A stretch of DNA of 61,847 bases. It comes from Bacteroidales bacterium. Lineage in GTDB: Bacteria > Bacteroidota > Bacteroidia > Bacteroidales > UBA932. Location of the stretch: NCBI GenBank assembly GCA_015060445.1, contig SUYL01000046.1:1-61847 (forward strand), read 5' to 3'. Positions 27,547 to 35,473 of this stretch are shown here, piece after piece. A program made the translations under genes and the position numbers. Below the pieces are notes generated by a model. That model worked only from the letters and a program-made list of their open reading frames with translations. It made no database searches and was not told the DNA's origin. Position 1 is the stretch's first letter. The number at the start of each line of letters is the position of its first letter.

Positions 27547-28089
27547 ATGAAAAAGAACATTAAAAACTTGGCTTTGCTGCTCTCTGCAGCCCTTATTCTC
27601 TCTTCTTGTATAGGTTCTTTCCAGTTGACAAACAAAATCAAGAACTGGAACGACAATATTGGAGACAAATGGATTAACGAGGTAGTATTCCTTGCATTCC
27701 ACATTGTACCTGTGTATGAGGTTTGTATTTTTGCTGATGCAGTTGTCTTCAACTCTGTAGAATTCTGGACAGGTGAGAGACTCGTTGCAAGTTCCGGAGA
27801 GAGAAAAATGATCAAGAACAGTTTTGGCAAAGATGTAGAGATAAAGACTTTGAACAACGGCTATCTCTTCTCCGACGGCAATTCTTCAATTAAGGTTATC
27901 TATGATGCAGACCAGAAGACATGGAAAGCCGAGATAGACAACAAATCAACCGACCTTATCAAATTTGTAGATGACAACAATGCACAGTTGTTCATGGCAG
28001 ATGGTGAGGTTCTTGATGTAACCCTTGACGAGCAGGGTGTTGAGATGGCACGCGCCCATATTGCAAACTCAATTTCAATGGGCAAATAA
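27547..28089 (+). CDS. DUF3332 family lipoprotein
   Basis: 180 residues. The signal peptide ends in a lipobox (ILSSCIGS), with the lipidated cysteine at about residue 22, so it should be anchored in a membrane facing the periplasm or surface. Conserved DUF3332 residues follow: FQLTNKIKNWNDNIGDKWIN and VFLAFHIVPVYEVCIFADA, the latter hydrophobic enough to be a membrane segment. VFNSVEFWTG comes next. The C-terminal half is a predicted beta domain. Function is unknown. Monocistronic, between a canonical promoter and a strong bidirectional terminator. Confidence 0.85.
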   Translation: MKKNIKNLALLLSAALILSSCIGSFQLTNKIKNWNDNIGDKWINEVVFLAFHIVPVYEVCIFADAVVFNSVEFWTGERLVASSGERKMIKNSFGKDVEIKTLNNGYLFSDGNSSIKVIYDADQKTWKAEIDNKSTDLIKFVDDNNAQLFMADGEVLDVTLDEQGVEMARAHIANSISMGK

Positions 28090-28110
28090 TCTTCTATTAA
28101 CCTAAAAAGA

Positions 28111-28135
28111 AAAAGCAGCCCATAAGGCTGCTTTT
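28111..28135. terminator. Bidirectional terminator between DUF3332 gene and rpmE2
   Basis: AAAAGCAGCC (28111-28120) and GGCTGCTTTT (28126-28135) with a 5-nt loop. Flanking A- and T-runs (from 28104 and to about 28143) extend the stem and give U-tracts both ways. Confidence 0.88.
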
Positions 28136-28154
28136 CTTTTTTCCTTTACAAGGA

Positions 28155-28400
28155 TTATTTCTTTTTGTAACGGCTGTAGAACTTATCAACTCTACCTGCA
28201 GTATCAACAAGTTTCATCTTACCAGTGTAGAATGGGTGAGATGTGTTTGAAATCTCCATTTTCATTACAGGGTAAGTTACACCGTCAATCTCAATTGTCT
28301 CTTTAGTGTTTACACATGAACGTGTAATAAATACGTGGTCATTTGACATATCCTTGAAAGCCACTAGTCTATAACTTTCGGGATGAATACCTTGTTTCAT
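28155..28400 (-). CDS. rpmE2: 50S ribosomal protein L31 type B
   Basis: 81 residues, normal for type B. The start MKQGIHPESYRLVAFKDMSN and the C-terminal ISNTSHPFYTGKMKLVDTAG identify it. The zinc-binding CxxC motifs of type A L31 are absent (only one cysteine, in TRSCVNTK), so this is the zinc-independent form. It has its own canonical promoter and is closed by the bidirectional terminator at 28111. Confidence 0.96.
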   Translation of the reverse strand: MKQGIHPESYRLVAFKDMSNDHVFITRSCVNTKETIEIDGVTYPVMKMEISNTSHPFYTGKMKLVDTAGRVDKFYSRYKKK

Positions 28401-28435
28401 TTCTATTATTGTTTTAAAAATTAATTTTCAGCGTG

Positions 28436-28466
28436 CAAATGTAGCAATTCATTTTGTTATAGCAAA
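28436..28466 (-). promoter_or_regulatory. Promoter of rpmE2
   Basis: TTTG (28463-28466) and TACATTTG (28436-28443) on the minus strand with a 19-nt spacer. Confidence 0.8.
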
Positions 28467-28482
28467 ATATTTTGCCGTTAAA

Positions 28483-29235
28483 TTACTCCCTATTTGCAAA
28501 TTTTGCCAATAATTTGAGCAATTCAAGGTATAGCCATACCAAAGTTACAGTAAGGCCGAATGCCCCGTACCACTCCATATATTTGGGAGCACCTGCAGCA
28601 GATGCCTGGCGGATAAATTCATAATCCATAAGCAGACTGAATGCTGCCACCGCAACTATTACAAGGCTGATACCAATACTTAGAGGACTGCTGTTGTGCA
28701 ACATGCTCAAATTAACCCCAAACAGTGATACAATCCAACTTCCTATATAGAACACCATTATTGAAATGAGGGCAATGCTCAGGACCTTCATGAATGTGCC
28801 GTTAACTTTAATGAGTCCTGTTGCGTAAACACTGTACATTACCAGTGCTGTAACCAAAGTAAGTGCAACTGCATGAATTACAATATTTGGTGCGGTAAGT
28901 GCAAACTGCTCATTGAAGATGGCAGAGATACCTCCCAATGCAAGCCCTTCACCTGCAGCATAGATAGGGGAGAGGAACTGGGCTGTCTTTGGCTTGAATG
29001 ATATTATCATTGCCATTACAAAGGCCCCTATAAGTCCGCCCCACATCCAGCCGGCAATAGCCTGCGGATTTGCAGCGGCATAATAAAGTTTCCATGTATA
29101 TGCAGCACCTGCCACTACCATAAACAGCAGCAGTAATGTCTTTACTGCAGTACCTCCAACTGTCATAACACCTGTGTTGCCGTAAGCAACATTCTCTTTT
29201 CTGAATACGTTCTCGTTCAATACCGGATTTGCCAT
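28483..29235 (-). CDS. Bax inhibitor-1/YccA family membrane protein
   Basis: 250 residues from the ATG at 29235 (MANPVLNENVFRKEN). The frame remains open further up into the namZ end, but that extension is not membrane-like and overlaps namZ. Seven hydrophobic segments are visible, with an aspartate-containing C-terminal helix region (SLLMDYEFIRQASAAGAPKYMEWYGAFG). This subgroup is the ~250-residue bacterial form (PF12811). Bacterial members have been linked to calcium leak and membrane-protein quality control; the role here is inferred at most. It follows namZ on the same strand by about 34 bases. Confidence 0.85.
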   Translation of the reverse strand: MANPVLNENVFRKENVAYGNTGVMTVGGTAVKTLLLLFMVVAGAAYTWKLYYAAANPQAIAGWMWGGLIGAFVMAMIISFKPKTAQFLSPIYAAGEGLALGGISAIFNEQFALTAPNIVIHAVALTLVTALVMYSVYATGLIKVNGTFMKVLSIALISIMVFYIGSWIVSLFGVNLSMLHNSSPLSIGISLVIVAVAAFSLLMDYEFIRQASAAGAPKYMEWYGAFGLTVTLVWLYLELLKLLAKFANRE

Positions 29236-29269
29236 AATTCCTTTAATTATTAATATTTGTCGGGAAGCA

Positions 29270-30496
29270 TCATTTAATCCTGAACAACTGTTCATCCTCG
29301 TACAGCAATGCCTTTTTGGCCTTGCGTATCCATTTCTGCTCCTCTACCTTTATATGCTCTTTAATATCGTGCCAATCTCCATTTCCTGCCACAAAGTCAA
29401 TCAGTTCCTTATCTCCCAGCAGCAGTTCTATTGCCGTTCTGTCATTCCCTGCCTCATATTTGCCGGGGCGGAATTCAAAACCGGGACATGTGTCATGCAC
29501 GAATCTCATCACGCGCAAATTGTGTGCCAGTGCATGGTACTGCATGTTTGGATTAGGGAGGAACTGGAATCCGAAACAGCACTCATCCTTCCATTTGTGG
29601 AAAGTAGGGATGAACCTGAGCCACCTTACCCATACACCCTCATCTGCAATAGGGGAGTTTGCATCATTCCACCCCTGCAGACCATGTTCCTTGCAGTATC
29701 CCGACAACTCCTCCATATAAGGTGCCCCGAACATCTCAAACGGACGGGTTGTACCCCTTCCCTCGCTCACATTTGTCCCCTCCCACAAGCATTGTCCGCT
29801 GTAGAAATGGGCTGTGAACAAGCCAGGGAAGTTTGGAGAAGGGGGGATGCTCCAAGGCATAAGGTCCTTGTTTACAGCAGATGCCTTGTATGAGATTATA
29901 TGGAGAGGAAACTTTGCATTAATCTCATTGTAAAGCATATATGAAATCTCTCCAATTGTGAGTCCATGACGGTGCACAATACCCTCAATTCCAATGAAAG
30001 AACGGTATCCTGCCCTTAATGCAGTACCCTCCACCTGCCTTCCAGCCGGGTTGATGCGGTCTATTATATATACCGGCAAATCTATATCGTTTGCCTTAAG
30101 CACCTTGAACAGGTTGAATATGGTAGAGAGATAAGTATAATATCTGCACCCCACATCCTGCAACTCCACAATTAGTGCGTCTATCTCTGTAAGATCCTTG
30201 AGGCTTGCTGCCAAAGACTCCTCCTTACTCCCGTAAAGGGAGATGAACTCCACCCCCTCAAGAAGTTTGCTGTAACTGTCACCACTATTGAGTTTAACCT
30301 GGTCCTGCAACTCCCCGAACAGCCCATGCTCCGGCATAAACACCTTTGTAAGGTTCCCCATCCTGGCAACTGTCTCAAAAAGGTATTCTCCCGTACTCGG
30401 ATGCCACGCTGTCTGGTTGCACAAAACTCCCAACTTGCCCCTCTTGAGAACAAGATCCGGCTGCTCAAAAAATGATGTTGTCCTGAATGAAAACAT
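29270..30496 (-). CDS. namZ: Exo-beta-N-acetylmuramidase NamZ (DUF1343)
   Basis: NamZ-type enzymes release N-acetylmuramic acid from the end of peptidoglycan fragments. 408 residues, usual for the family. Family stretches are GKLGVLCNQTAWHPSTGEYL, MPEHGLFGELQDQVK, IDALIVELQDVGCRYYTYLS, and IDRINPAGRQVEG. GTNVSEGRGTTRPFEMFGAP is also present. No signal peptide is evident in this version, so it may act in the cytoplasm or its start may lie elsewhere. Muramic acid recycling genes are not adjacent. Marks the left edge of the accessory island. Confidence 0.88.
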   Translation of the reverse strand: MFSFRTTSFFEQPDLVLKRGKLGVLCNQTAWHPSTGEYLFETVARMGNLTKVFMPEHGLFGELQDQVKLNSGDSYSKLLEGVEFISLYGSKEESLAASLKDLTEIDALIVELQDVGCRYYTYLSTIFNLFKVLKANDIDLPVYIIDRINPAGRQVEGTALRAGYRSFIGIEGIVHRHGLTIGEISYMLYNEINAKFPLHIISYKASAVNKDLMPWSIPPSPNFPGLFTAHFYSGQCLWEGTNVSEGRGTTRPFEMFGAPYMEELSGYCKEHGLQGWNDANSPIADEGVWVRWLRFIPTFHKWKDECCFGFQFLPNPNMQYHALAHNLRVMRFVHDTCPGFEFRPGKYEAGNDRTAIELLLGDKELIDFVAGNGDWHDIKEHIKVEEQKWIRKAKKALLYEDEQLFRIK

Positions 30497-30536
30497 AAAT
30501 TATTTATTATATATCAAGCATTGATTACATATCAAT

Positions 30537-30875
30537 TTATTTAAGAAGATGATGCGCAATGATATGATTATTTCCTAAATATCTAATGAGAAAAATTGTT
30601 TCTCCTTTCTGCTCATGAATACTATAGAACACATACCAAGTTGTATTTTTATTCTTGCTAAATGAGGAATAAAATAAATCTTTGCCATATTTCTTAAAAT
30701 ATGAAGGAGCATGCTTCTTCATTTTAAGCGGTAAGTTTGTTTGAATATCCTTGAATAATTGTTCTGAATACTCTATTGCAGCATCTTTAAATCCCATATA
30801 ACGCTTGTTATACAGTATTTCTGCAAGTTCTAGAAACTGGTTGACGACTTCTGGAAGAAATAATACTTTTATCAT
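30537..30875 (-). CDS. RelE/ParE-superfamily toxin
   Basis: 112 residues; translated from an ATG that overlaps the antitoxin stop by 4 bases. Small beta-alpha-beta fold indicated by MIKVLFLPEVVNQFLELAEI at the start and the strand-rich DLFYSSFSKNKNTTWYVFYS and GETIFLIRYLGNNHIIAHHL at the end. The terminal HHLLK is frequent in such toxins. RelE-type members cut ribosome-bound mRNA, while ParE types act on gyrase; I cannot tell which applies. The region looks more AT-rich than its neighbours, consistent with acquisition. Confidence 0.75.
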   Translation of the reverse strand: MIKVLFLPEVVNQFLELAEILYNKRYMGFKDAAIEYSEQLFKDIQTNLPLKMKKHAPSYFKKYGKDLFYSSFSKNKNTTWYVFYSIHEQKGETIFLIRYLGNNHIIAHHLLK

Positions 30876-31108
30876 GCTATGTTGTGGCCCTCCTTACGCT
30901 CAAACATCTCATTCAACCCTTCACGCACTCGAGCAAGGACCTCATCAACTGTAATAGCACGATTTAAATCTTCATTTGAAGTAACATTCTGTGCAACAAG
31001 AACAAATGTTTCATTCTTGCCTCTCTGGATTACAACCTTTTCATTCTTTGCTATATCCAGATACTTTTTCATATTATTACGCAATTCTGCGGAACTGATT
31101 ATAACCAT
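30872..31108 (-). CDS. Phd/YefM-type antitoxin
   Basis: 78 residues. The N-terminal part (MVIISSAELRNNMKKYLDIA, KNEKVVIQRGKNETFVLVA) is the Phd/YefM DNA-binding fold. The C-terminal, acidic part (AITVDEVLARVREGLNEMFE) would wrap the toxin. It is upstream of the toxin and overlaps it by 4 bases, the normal order. A palindromic site over its promoter suits autoregulation. Confidence 0.8.
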   Translation of the reverse strand: MVIISSAELRNNMKKYLDIAKNEKVVIQRGKNETFVLVAQNVTSNEDLNRAITVDEVLARVREGLNEMFERKEGHNIA

Positions 31109-31118
31109 AATTACTAAT

Positions 31119-31146
31119 CAAATGTACATTATAGTGTACAAATATA
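31119..31146 (-). promoter_or_regulatory. Promoter and operator of the toxin-antitoxin operon
   Basis: TATATTTG at 31139-31146 (minus) is a -7 box. Two TGTACA sites at 31123-31128 and 31135-31140 form an inverted repeat covering the expected transcript start. A second possible box, TACATTTG, is at 31119-31126. Confidence 0.65.
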
Positions 31147-31162
31147 AGATTAAAAAGTTAAA

Positions 31163-31432
31163 TTACAATACAATTGCACCGCATTCAACTAGTTTGCTAA
31201 TCCATACTTCTGCATCTTTATTTGCTAAAGCAGTTTCAATCCCATATCTGTTTTGCAAAAAAACTGCTGCATCTTCTGATGTAAATTCCTTGCCGCTGAA
31301 CTCCTCCCAAAGCGCTGATGCACTCTCATTGAATGAGATGATCTTTGTCATATCTACGCCGTGGGTACCCTGCTTAACCACAATCTTCTCACCGGCTATT
31401 TCCCTTAAAATATAATTGTTGCTGAGTCTCAT
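31163..31432 (-). CDS. PqqD-like small protein (RiPP recognition element fold)
   Basis: 89 residues from the ATG at 31432 (MRLSNNYILREIAGEKIVVK). The pattern of an N-terminal beta hairpin, TKIISFNESASALWEEFSGK, then a helical EFTSEDAAVFLQNRYG and a C-terminal helix, is that of PqqD/RRE proteins. These bind leader peptides of ribosomally made modified peptides. It diverges from the cluster at 31877-35917, separated by a 52-bp repeat array. In other bacteria such PqqD-like genes are found with HPr-kinase-like and nucleotidyltransferase genes (the so-called HPr-rel-A arrangement), which supports a joint function. Confidence 0.8.
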   Translation of the reverse strand: MRLSNNYILREIAGEKIVVKQGTHGVDMTKIISFNESASALWEEFSGKEFTSEDAAVFLQNRYGIETALANKDAEVWISKLVECGAIVL

Positions 31433-31462
31433 CTTCTTAAGTATTATTTGTAATTCTAGACG

Positions 31463-31470
31463 CAAATGTA
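31463..31470 (-). promoter_or_regulatory. -7 box of the PqqD-like gene
   Basis: TACATTTG on the minus strand, about 30 nt from the ATG at 31432. Confidence 0.6.
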
Positions 31471-31522
31471 CTAAGAATTGTGCTCAATTGAAAGTCATAT
31501 GTGGGGCCTTGCTGTTGCTTCT

Positions 31523-31705
31523 GTCCCCGTTTGGGGTATCTTTTCGGGAGGAGTGACTGCTGGAGGATGCTTTTCTCCCCGAATGGGGTATCTTTTGGGG
31601 AGGAGTGACTGCTGGAAATTGCTTTTCTCCCCGTATTGGGGTATCTTTTGGGGAGGAATGTCTGCTGGGGCTGCATTTCTCCCCGAATGGGGTATCTTGG
31701 CAGAA
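31523..31705. repeat. Four tandem 52-bp hairpin repeats (repeat locus 3)
   Basis: Left arms begin at 31523, 31575, 31627 and 31679, exactly 52 apart. The two central units have perfect arms CTCCCC / GGGGAG. The spacer is gaatggggtatctttt (16 nt) in the second unit and one base longer in the third. The first unit has one arm mismatch and the last is truncated. This array fills most of the ~445-base gene-free stretch between the PqqD-like gene and the nucleotidyltransferase gene. A G-run (9 G) follows near 31722. Confidence 0.88.
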
Positions 31706-31848
31706 TTTAAAATACCTGGGGGGGGGTAACAACCTAAAAACAGTAACATACAATTGTGTATTTGGCATGGGAAAGTAACAGGAGATTGTGTAAAATCATC
31801 TTGTTATATTATTTTACATTTTACTGTTTTTTTTTGGCGAGTTCTTGT

Positions 31849-31856
31849 TATTTTTG
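31849..31856 (+). promoter_or_regulatory. Probable -7 box of the nucleotidyltransferase operon
   Basis: TATTTTTG, 20 nt before the ATG at 31877. No -33 box is seen at the usual 19-nt distance, so this is tentative. Confidence 0.4.
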
Positions 31857-31876
31857 TAATTGTAATTTCTTGTTTT

Positions 31877-32998
31877 ATGGTTCTGAAGAGAAGTGAGCAG
31901 ATGCTTTTTGCCCTTTTGAGGAGTTCCCTGCATAATGTGCAGCCCGATTCTTTTACGTTTGAGGGTATTACTGGGGCTGATTGGAAGGAGTGTTATAACA
32001 TTGCTTCCCACCAAGGTGTCCTTGCCTTGGCGTGGGAGGGGGTTCTGCTTTTGCCTAAGGAACTGCAACCTCCCAAGCCGCTTATGTTGCAGTGGGGGCT
32101 TTCTGTTGAGAAGTATGAGGCCAAGCATCGGAGGTATTGTGCTGTTGCTGAGGAACTGCAGCAGTTGTACAGGGAGCATGGTATTGCGTGCGTGCAGTTG
32201 AAAGGTGTTGGCTTTTCAGCAAATTACAATGTGCCGGCACATAGGGAGGGGGGAGATATTGATATTTTCACTTTTTCTGCCGATACTTCAAAAATGAGTC
32301 ATGCCCAGGCCAATCTTTTGGCTAATTCCCTTATGCGGCAGCAGGGTATTGAGGTTGATATGCACGGGTACAAGCACAGCAATTTCTTTTACAAGGGTAT
32401 TCCGGTTGAGAATCATAAGTTTTTGCTTAATGTTCAGATAAACAGAAAGTTCATGCCAATGCTGGATAATCTGCTCCGTAAATTGCTCAATCCTGTGGAA
32501 GTGGAGATGTATGGGGGTGAGTACAGAATTGTTGTCCCTTCTGCTGAGTTCAATATGCTGTTTTTAAGTTGTCATGCTTTCCAGCATTACGGGAGCGGTA
32601 TTGCGCTGCATCATTTGTATGATTGGGCGGTGTTGCTCAAGAATTATGGTCTGGCAATTCCTCAGGAGGTGCAGAACAGGAAGTTCCTGAGGGCAATTGC
32701 AGCATTTACCCATTTGTGCAATACCCATCTTGGAACACAGGTTAATCTGGATTCTTTTCCCGATGGTTATGAAGATTTGTCGGGAGAAATGTTAAAGGAG
32801 ATATTTTACCCTGTATATACTAAATATGTCCCGTACAGCAATAAGGCAATGATTTTCCTTTATAAGACAAGGAAGGTGCTACGGAGTGCCAAGTTGGCCA
32901 ATGATGTTTTTGGTGCGTCTGTTTTTGGACGTTTATATGATTCTTTTATTGCACATGTAAAGGCACCTGAAACAATTTTCAGCAGAGGAGACAAATGA
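31877..32998 (+). CDS. NTP_transf_5-type nucleotidyltransferase family protein
   Basis: 373 residues from the ATG at 31877 (MVLKRSEQMLFALLRSSL); a longer frame to 31754 encodes implausible hydrophobic residues. The nucleotidyltransferase core reads CVQLKGVGFSANYN and then REGGDIDIF, where the DID acids would bind metal. Later segments (HKFLLNVQINRKFMP, FLSCHAFQHYGSGIALHHLYDW) match this family (PF14907). Relatives accompany lasso-peptide and exopolysaccharide loci; a modifying role on a peptide or glycan is inferred. The ABC exporter starts 1 base after the stop. Confidence 0.8.
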   Translation: MVLKRSEQMLFALLRSSLHNVQPDSFTFEGITGADWKECYNIASHQGVLALAWEGVLLLPKELQPPKPLMLQWGLSVEKYEAKHRRYCAVAEELQQLYREHGIACVQLKGVGFSANYNVPAHREGGDIDIFTFSADTSKMSHAQANLLANSLMRQQGIEVDMHGYKHSNFFYKGIPVENHKFLLNVQINRKFMPMLDNLLRKLLNPVEVEMYGGEYRIVVPSAEFNMLFLSCHAFQHYGSGIALHHLYDWAVLLKNYGLAIPQEVQNRKFLRAIAAFTHLCNTHLGTQVNLDSFPDGYEDLSGEMLKEIFYPVYTKYVPYSNKAMIFLYKTRKVLRSAKLANDVFGASVFGRLYDSFIAHVKAPETIFSRGDK

Positions 32999-32999
32999 T

Positions 33000-34634
33000 A
33001 TGGTAAAAAGGGTTCTAAATCTGCTGCTTCCCCAGGAGAGGAAGAAACTGGTAAAGGTTGTTGTTTCAATCTTTATCAATGCTTTGCTTGATTTTGCAAG
33101 TCTGGCTTCCCTTATGCCGTTGCTGTTTTTCCTTTTGGAGGGTACCAATGAGGTTAAGGCTATCCTGGGGTTCTCCATGATTGCCTTTCTGCTGGTTTCC
33201 GTTAAAGGACTTGTTTCCATAAAGTTGGGCAAGTATCAGGCCTCCTATACCATGTCTTTGTACAAGAGACTCAGTTCAAGTTTGTTTTCAAATTATTACA
33301 ATAACGGGTTGTTGTTCATTAAAGAGCAGGGGTACAGCAGTTTGGGACATTCTGTCAATTATATGTGCTATACTTTCAGCCAGGGAATCATATTTCCCCT
33401 GATGAAGATTCTGGCAGATTTCCTCCTTATTCTGCTGGTTACTGTGGCAATGCTTGTTTATGAGTGGAAGACAGTTCTTGTACTCTATTTGTCATTTCTC
33501 CCTTTTATGGCCGCATACCTTTTCTTTGTGAGGGACCGGTTGAAGATTTATGCAAAAGAGGATTTCAATGCAAAGAAAATGCAGGCAAGGATTGTTTCAG
33601 ATGCCTTCCGAGGGTATCAGGACCTTGAAATAAACAACTCTTTTGGAGTGATGCTTAAATCCTTTAATGCCGGACTGGATACTATATCCACCAACCGGGC
33701 AAAAATGGATACTCTGCAGAGGATACCGCTTTTTATCTCAGAGTTTGCAATTATTGCAGGATTTCTTATTATGCTTCTGATTGGTGGAGGCAACACTTCC
33801 ATAATCCTTGGCATTTTTGCAGTAGCGGCCTTCAGACTCATTCCTGCTTTGAGGGGGATACTTACCGGTTATAATACTATACAGAACTCACTTCCATGTA
33901 TTGATGTAATTGAGAAGGGGTTGGAGAGTTGTAAAGTTGAATGTTCCAACGAGCAGCATATTCCGTTCAGCAATAATATACGGGTGTCTGACCTTGTTTT
34001 CAATTATGGGAATTCCCCTATAAATTTTGGCAGTTTTACCATTAGGAAGGGGGAATATGTGGGATTCAGAGGTTACAGCGGTATTGGCAAAACTACCCTG
34101 TTCAATCTTATTCTCGGGTTCCTTTCCCCTACAGCGGGAAAAATTGAGATAGACGGTAAATCTCTCACCCCTGCCAACAGGGCATTCTGGTTGCATAATA
34201 TAGGTTATGTGCCGCAGGACCCTTATATCTTTGAGGGAACAGTTGCGCAGAATATTGCACTTGGAAAAGAGGATGCATCGCCAGAAAGAGTCCTGGAGGT
34301 ACTTGAGAAGGTAAGATTGTTGGAATGGGTAAATTCTCTTCCCGACAGTATCAATACCACTTTGGGTGAAGGGGGAAGCAGATTGTCGGGAGGACAGAAA
34401 CAGAGGATTGCCATAGCAAGGGCATTGTACAAGGGTGCCAGGGTACTTCTTTTGGATGAGGCAACCTCTTCTGTAGATATTGCTGCAGAGAGGGAGATCA
34501 ATACCATGCTTTGTGAGTTGAAGAGTGTGCAGAATGACCTTACAATCCTTTCAATTGCCCACAGGGAGAGCACTTTGGCATTCTGCGACAGAATTATTGA
34601 TTTGGAGGAAGTTGACCATGATACTCAAGTATAG
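33000..34634 (+). CDS. ABC exporter, fused membrane and ATPase domains
   Basis: 544 residues. The N-terminal half has about six membrane segments (residues ~15-285). The ATPase half has Walker A in GYSGIGKTTLFNLILGF, the signature LSGGQKQRIAIARALY, Walker B in RVLLLDEATSSVD, and the switch histidine in SIAHRESTLAFC. There is no N-terminal C39 peptidase domain, so it would not cleave a leader itself; the signal-peptidase-like protein three genes on could do that. The arrangement matches lasso-peptide and exopolysaccharide exporters. The stop overlaps the kinase gene by 17 bases. Confidence 0.9.
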   Translation: MVKRVLNLLLPQERKKLVKVVVSIFINALLDFASLASLMPLLFFLLEGTNEVKAILGFSMIAFLLVSVKGLVSIKLGKYQASYTMSLYKRLSSSLFSNYYNNGLLFIKEQGYSSLGHSVNYMCYTFSQGIIFPLMKILADFLLILLVTVAMLVYEWKTVLVLYLSFLPFMAAYLFFVRDRLKIYAKEDFNAKKMQARIVSDAFRGYQDLEINNSFGVMLKSFNAGLDTISTNRAKMDTLQRIPLFISEFAIIAGFLIMLLIGGGNTSIILGIFAVAAFRLIPALRGILTGYNTIQNSLPCIDVIEKGLESCKVECSNEQHIPFSNNIRVSDLVFNYGNSPINFGSFTIRKGEYVGFRGYSGIGKTTLFNLILGFLSPTAGKIEIDGKSLTPANRAFWLHNIGYVPQDPYIFEGTVAQNIALGKEDASPERVLEVLEKVRLLEWVNSLPDSINTTLGEGGSRLSGGQKQRIAIARALYKGARVLLLDEATSSVDIAAEREINTMLCELKSVQNDLTILSIAHRESTLAFCDRIIDLEEVDHDTQV

Positions 34635-35472
34635 AGTTGCTGACCATATTTTTGCCGTATGCGGCAATGAATTGTGTGAACGCCTCTCCAAGATTGGCGG
34701 ATTTGCCCCTTTCCAGGTATCTGAGGATTTCCCGGATGAGTTCTCTTTTCATTTTGCTTCGGATTTTCCTGTTGGAGGGAATTTGCAATACAAGTTTGAT
34801 TATGAGGATGTAGTTGGAGAATTTGGTACCGCAGGAGACGGATTTTTCTTAAGGCTGAAACCCCATCAGGAGGACCCCTTGCATTTGTGGTGCAGTTGGG
34901 GAGATACCAGAGTGTATATGTATGGGAATTTCTCTGTAAGGCTTTTCCGGTTTGCCCTTTGGATTGGATACGGGCTCATGACATGCAATAAGGGTACAAT
35001 TGCAATCCACAGCAGTTGTATTGCAGCAAACGGTTCTGCTGTAATCTTTTTGGGAGAGAGCGGTACTGGAAAGAGTACACATACCCGTTTGTGGAGGGAG
35101 AATATTCCTGGAGCATTCCTGTTGAATGATGACAGCCCCATTGTGAGGGTTTTTGAAAACGGCAACGTTTGGGTATATGGAAGCCCCTGGAGCGGGAAGA
35201 CACCTTGTTACAGGCAGGAGAGATACCCGTTGGCAGCGTGTGTCCGTTTGAGCCAGGCACCATACAACAAGATACAAAAACTGCATGTTATTAAAGGTTA
35301 CGCAGCATTGCACCCTTCATGCCCACCTGAGTTTGCGTATGATGAGAGAATTTATTCCCATATAAGCGCAACTTTGGGATTGCTTTTAAAAGTGGTCCCT
35401 TGCTGGCATCTTGAGTGCCTTCCTGATGCTGATGCTGCCCTGTTGTCACACAATTCAATTTTTGAACGGTAG
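34618..35472 (+). CDS. HPr-kinase-like protein (HprK-related kinase)
   Basis: 284 residues from the ATG at 34618 (MILKYRVADHIFAVCGNEL), which lies within the ABC gene's end. Walker A is FLGESGTGKSTHTRLW, followed by LLNDDSPIVRVF (an acidic metal-binding strand) and the WVYGSPWSGKTPC loop. The HprK-related kinases of PqqD-containing clusters carry a similar GTPWSGK loop. True HPr kinase/phosphatase hallmarks are not present as far as I can see. In lasso-peptide clusters a related kinase phosphorylates the peptide's C-terminus (PadeK/ThcoK type); the substrate here is unknown. Confidence 0.8.
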   Translation: MILKYRVADHIFAVCGNELCERLSKIGGFAPFQVSEDFPDEFSFHFASDFPVGGNLQYKFDYEDVVGEFGTAGDGFFLRLKPHQEDPLHLWCSWGDTRVYMYGNFSVRLFRFALWIGYGLMTCNKGTIAIHSSCIAANGSAVIFLGESGTGKSTHTRLWRENIPGAFLLNDDSPIVRVFENGNVWVYGSPWSGKTPCYRQERYPLAACVRLSQAPYNKIQKLHVIKGYAALHPSCPPEFAYDERIYSHISATLGLLLKVVPCWHLECLPDADAALLSHNSIFER

Positions 35473-35473
35473 A

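Noticed and set aside
31478-31729. Plus-strand ORF of 83 codons with repeated Trp/Gly-rich segments, beside the PqqD-like gene, as a multi-core RiPP precursor
   Set aside because: It lies on the 52-bp hairpin array. The same array type occurs at three unrelated loci, 52 is not a multiple of three so the repeat changes frame each unit, and the opposite strand is open in all three frames too.
31484-31768. Minus-strand ORFs of 79-94 codons across the same array
   Set aside because: Open frames here are a by-product of the repeat; no start or composition argues for translation.
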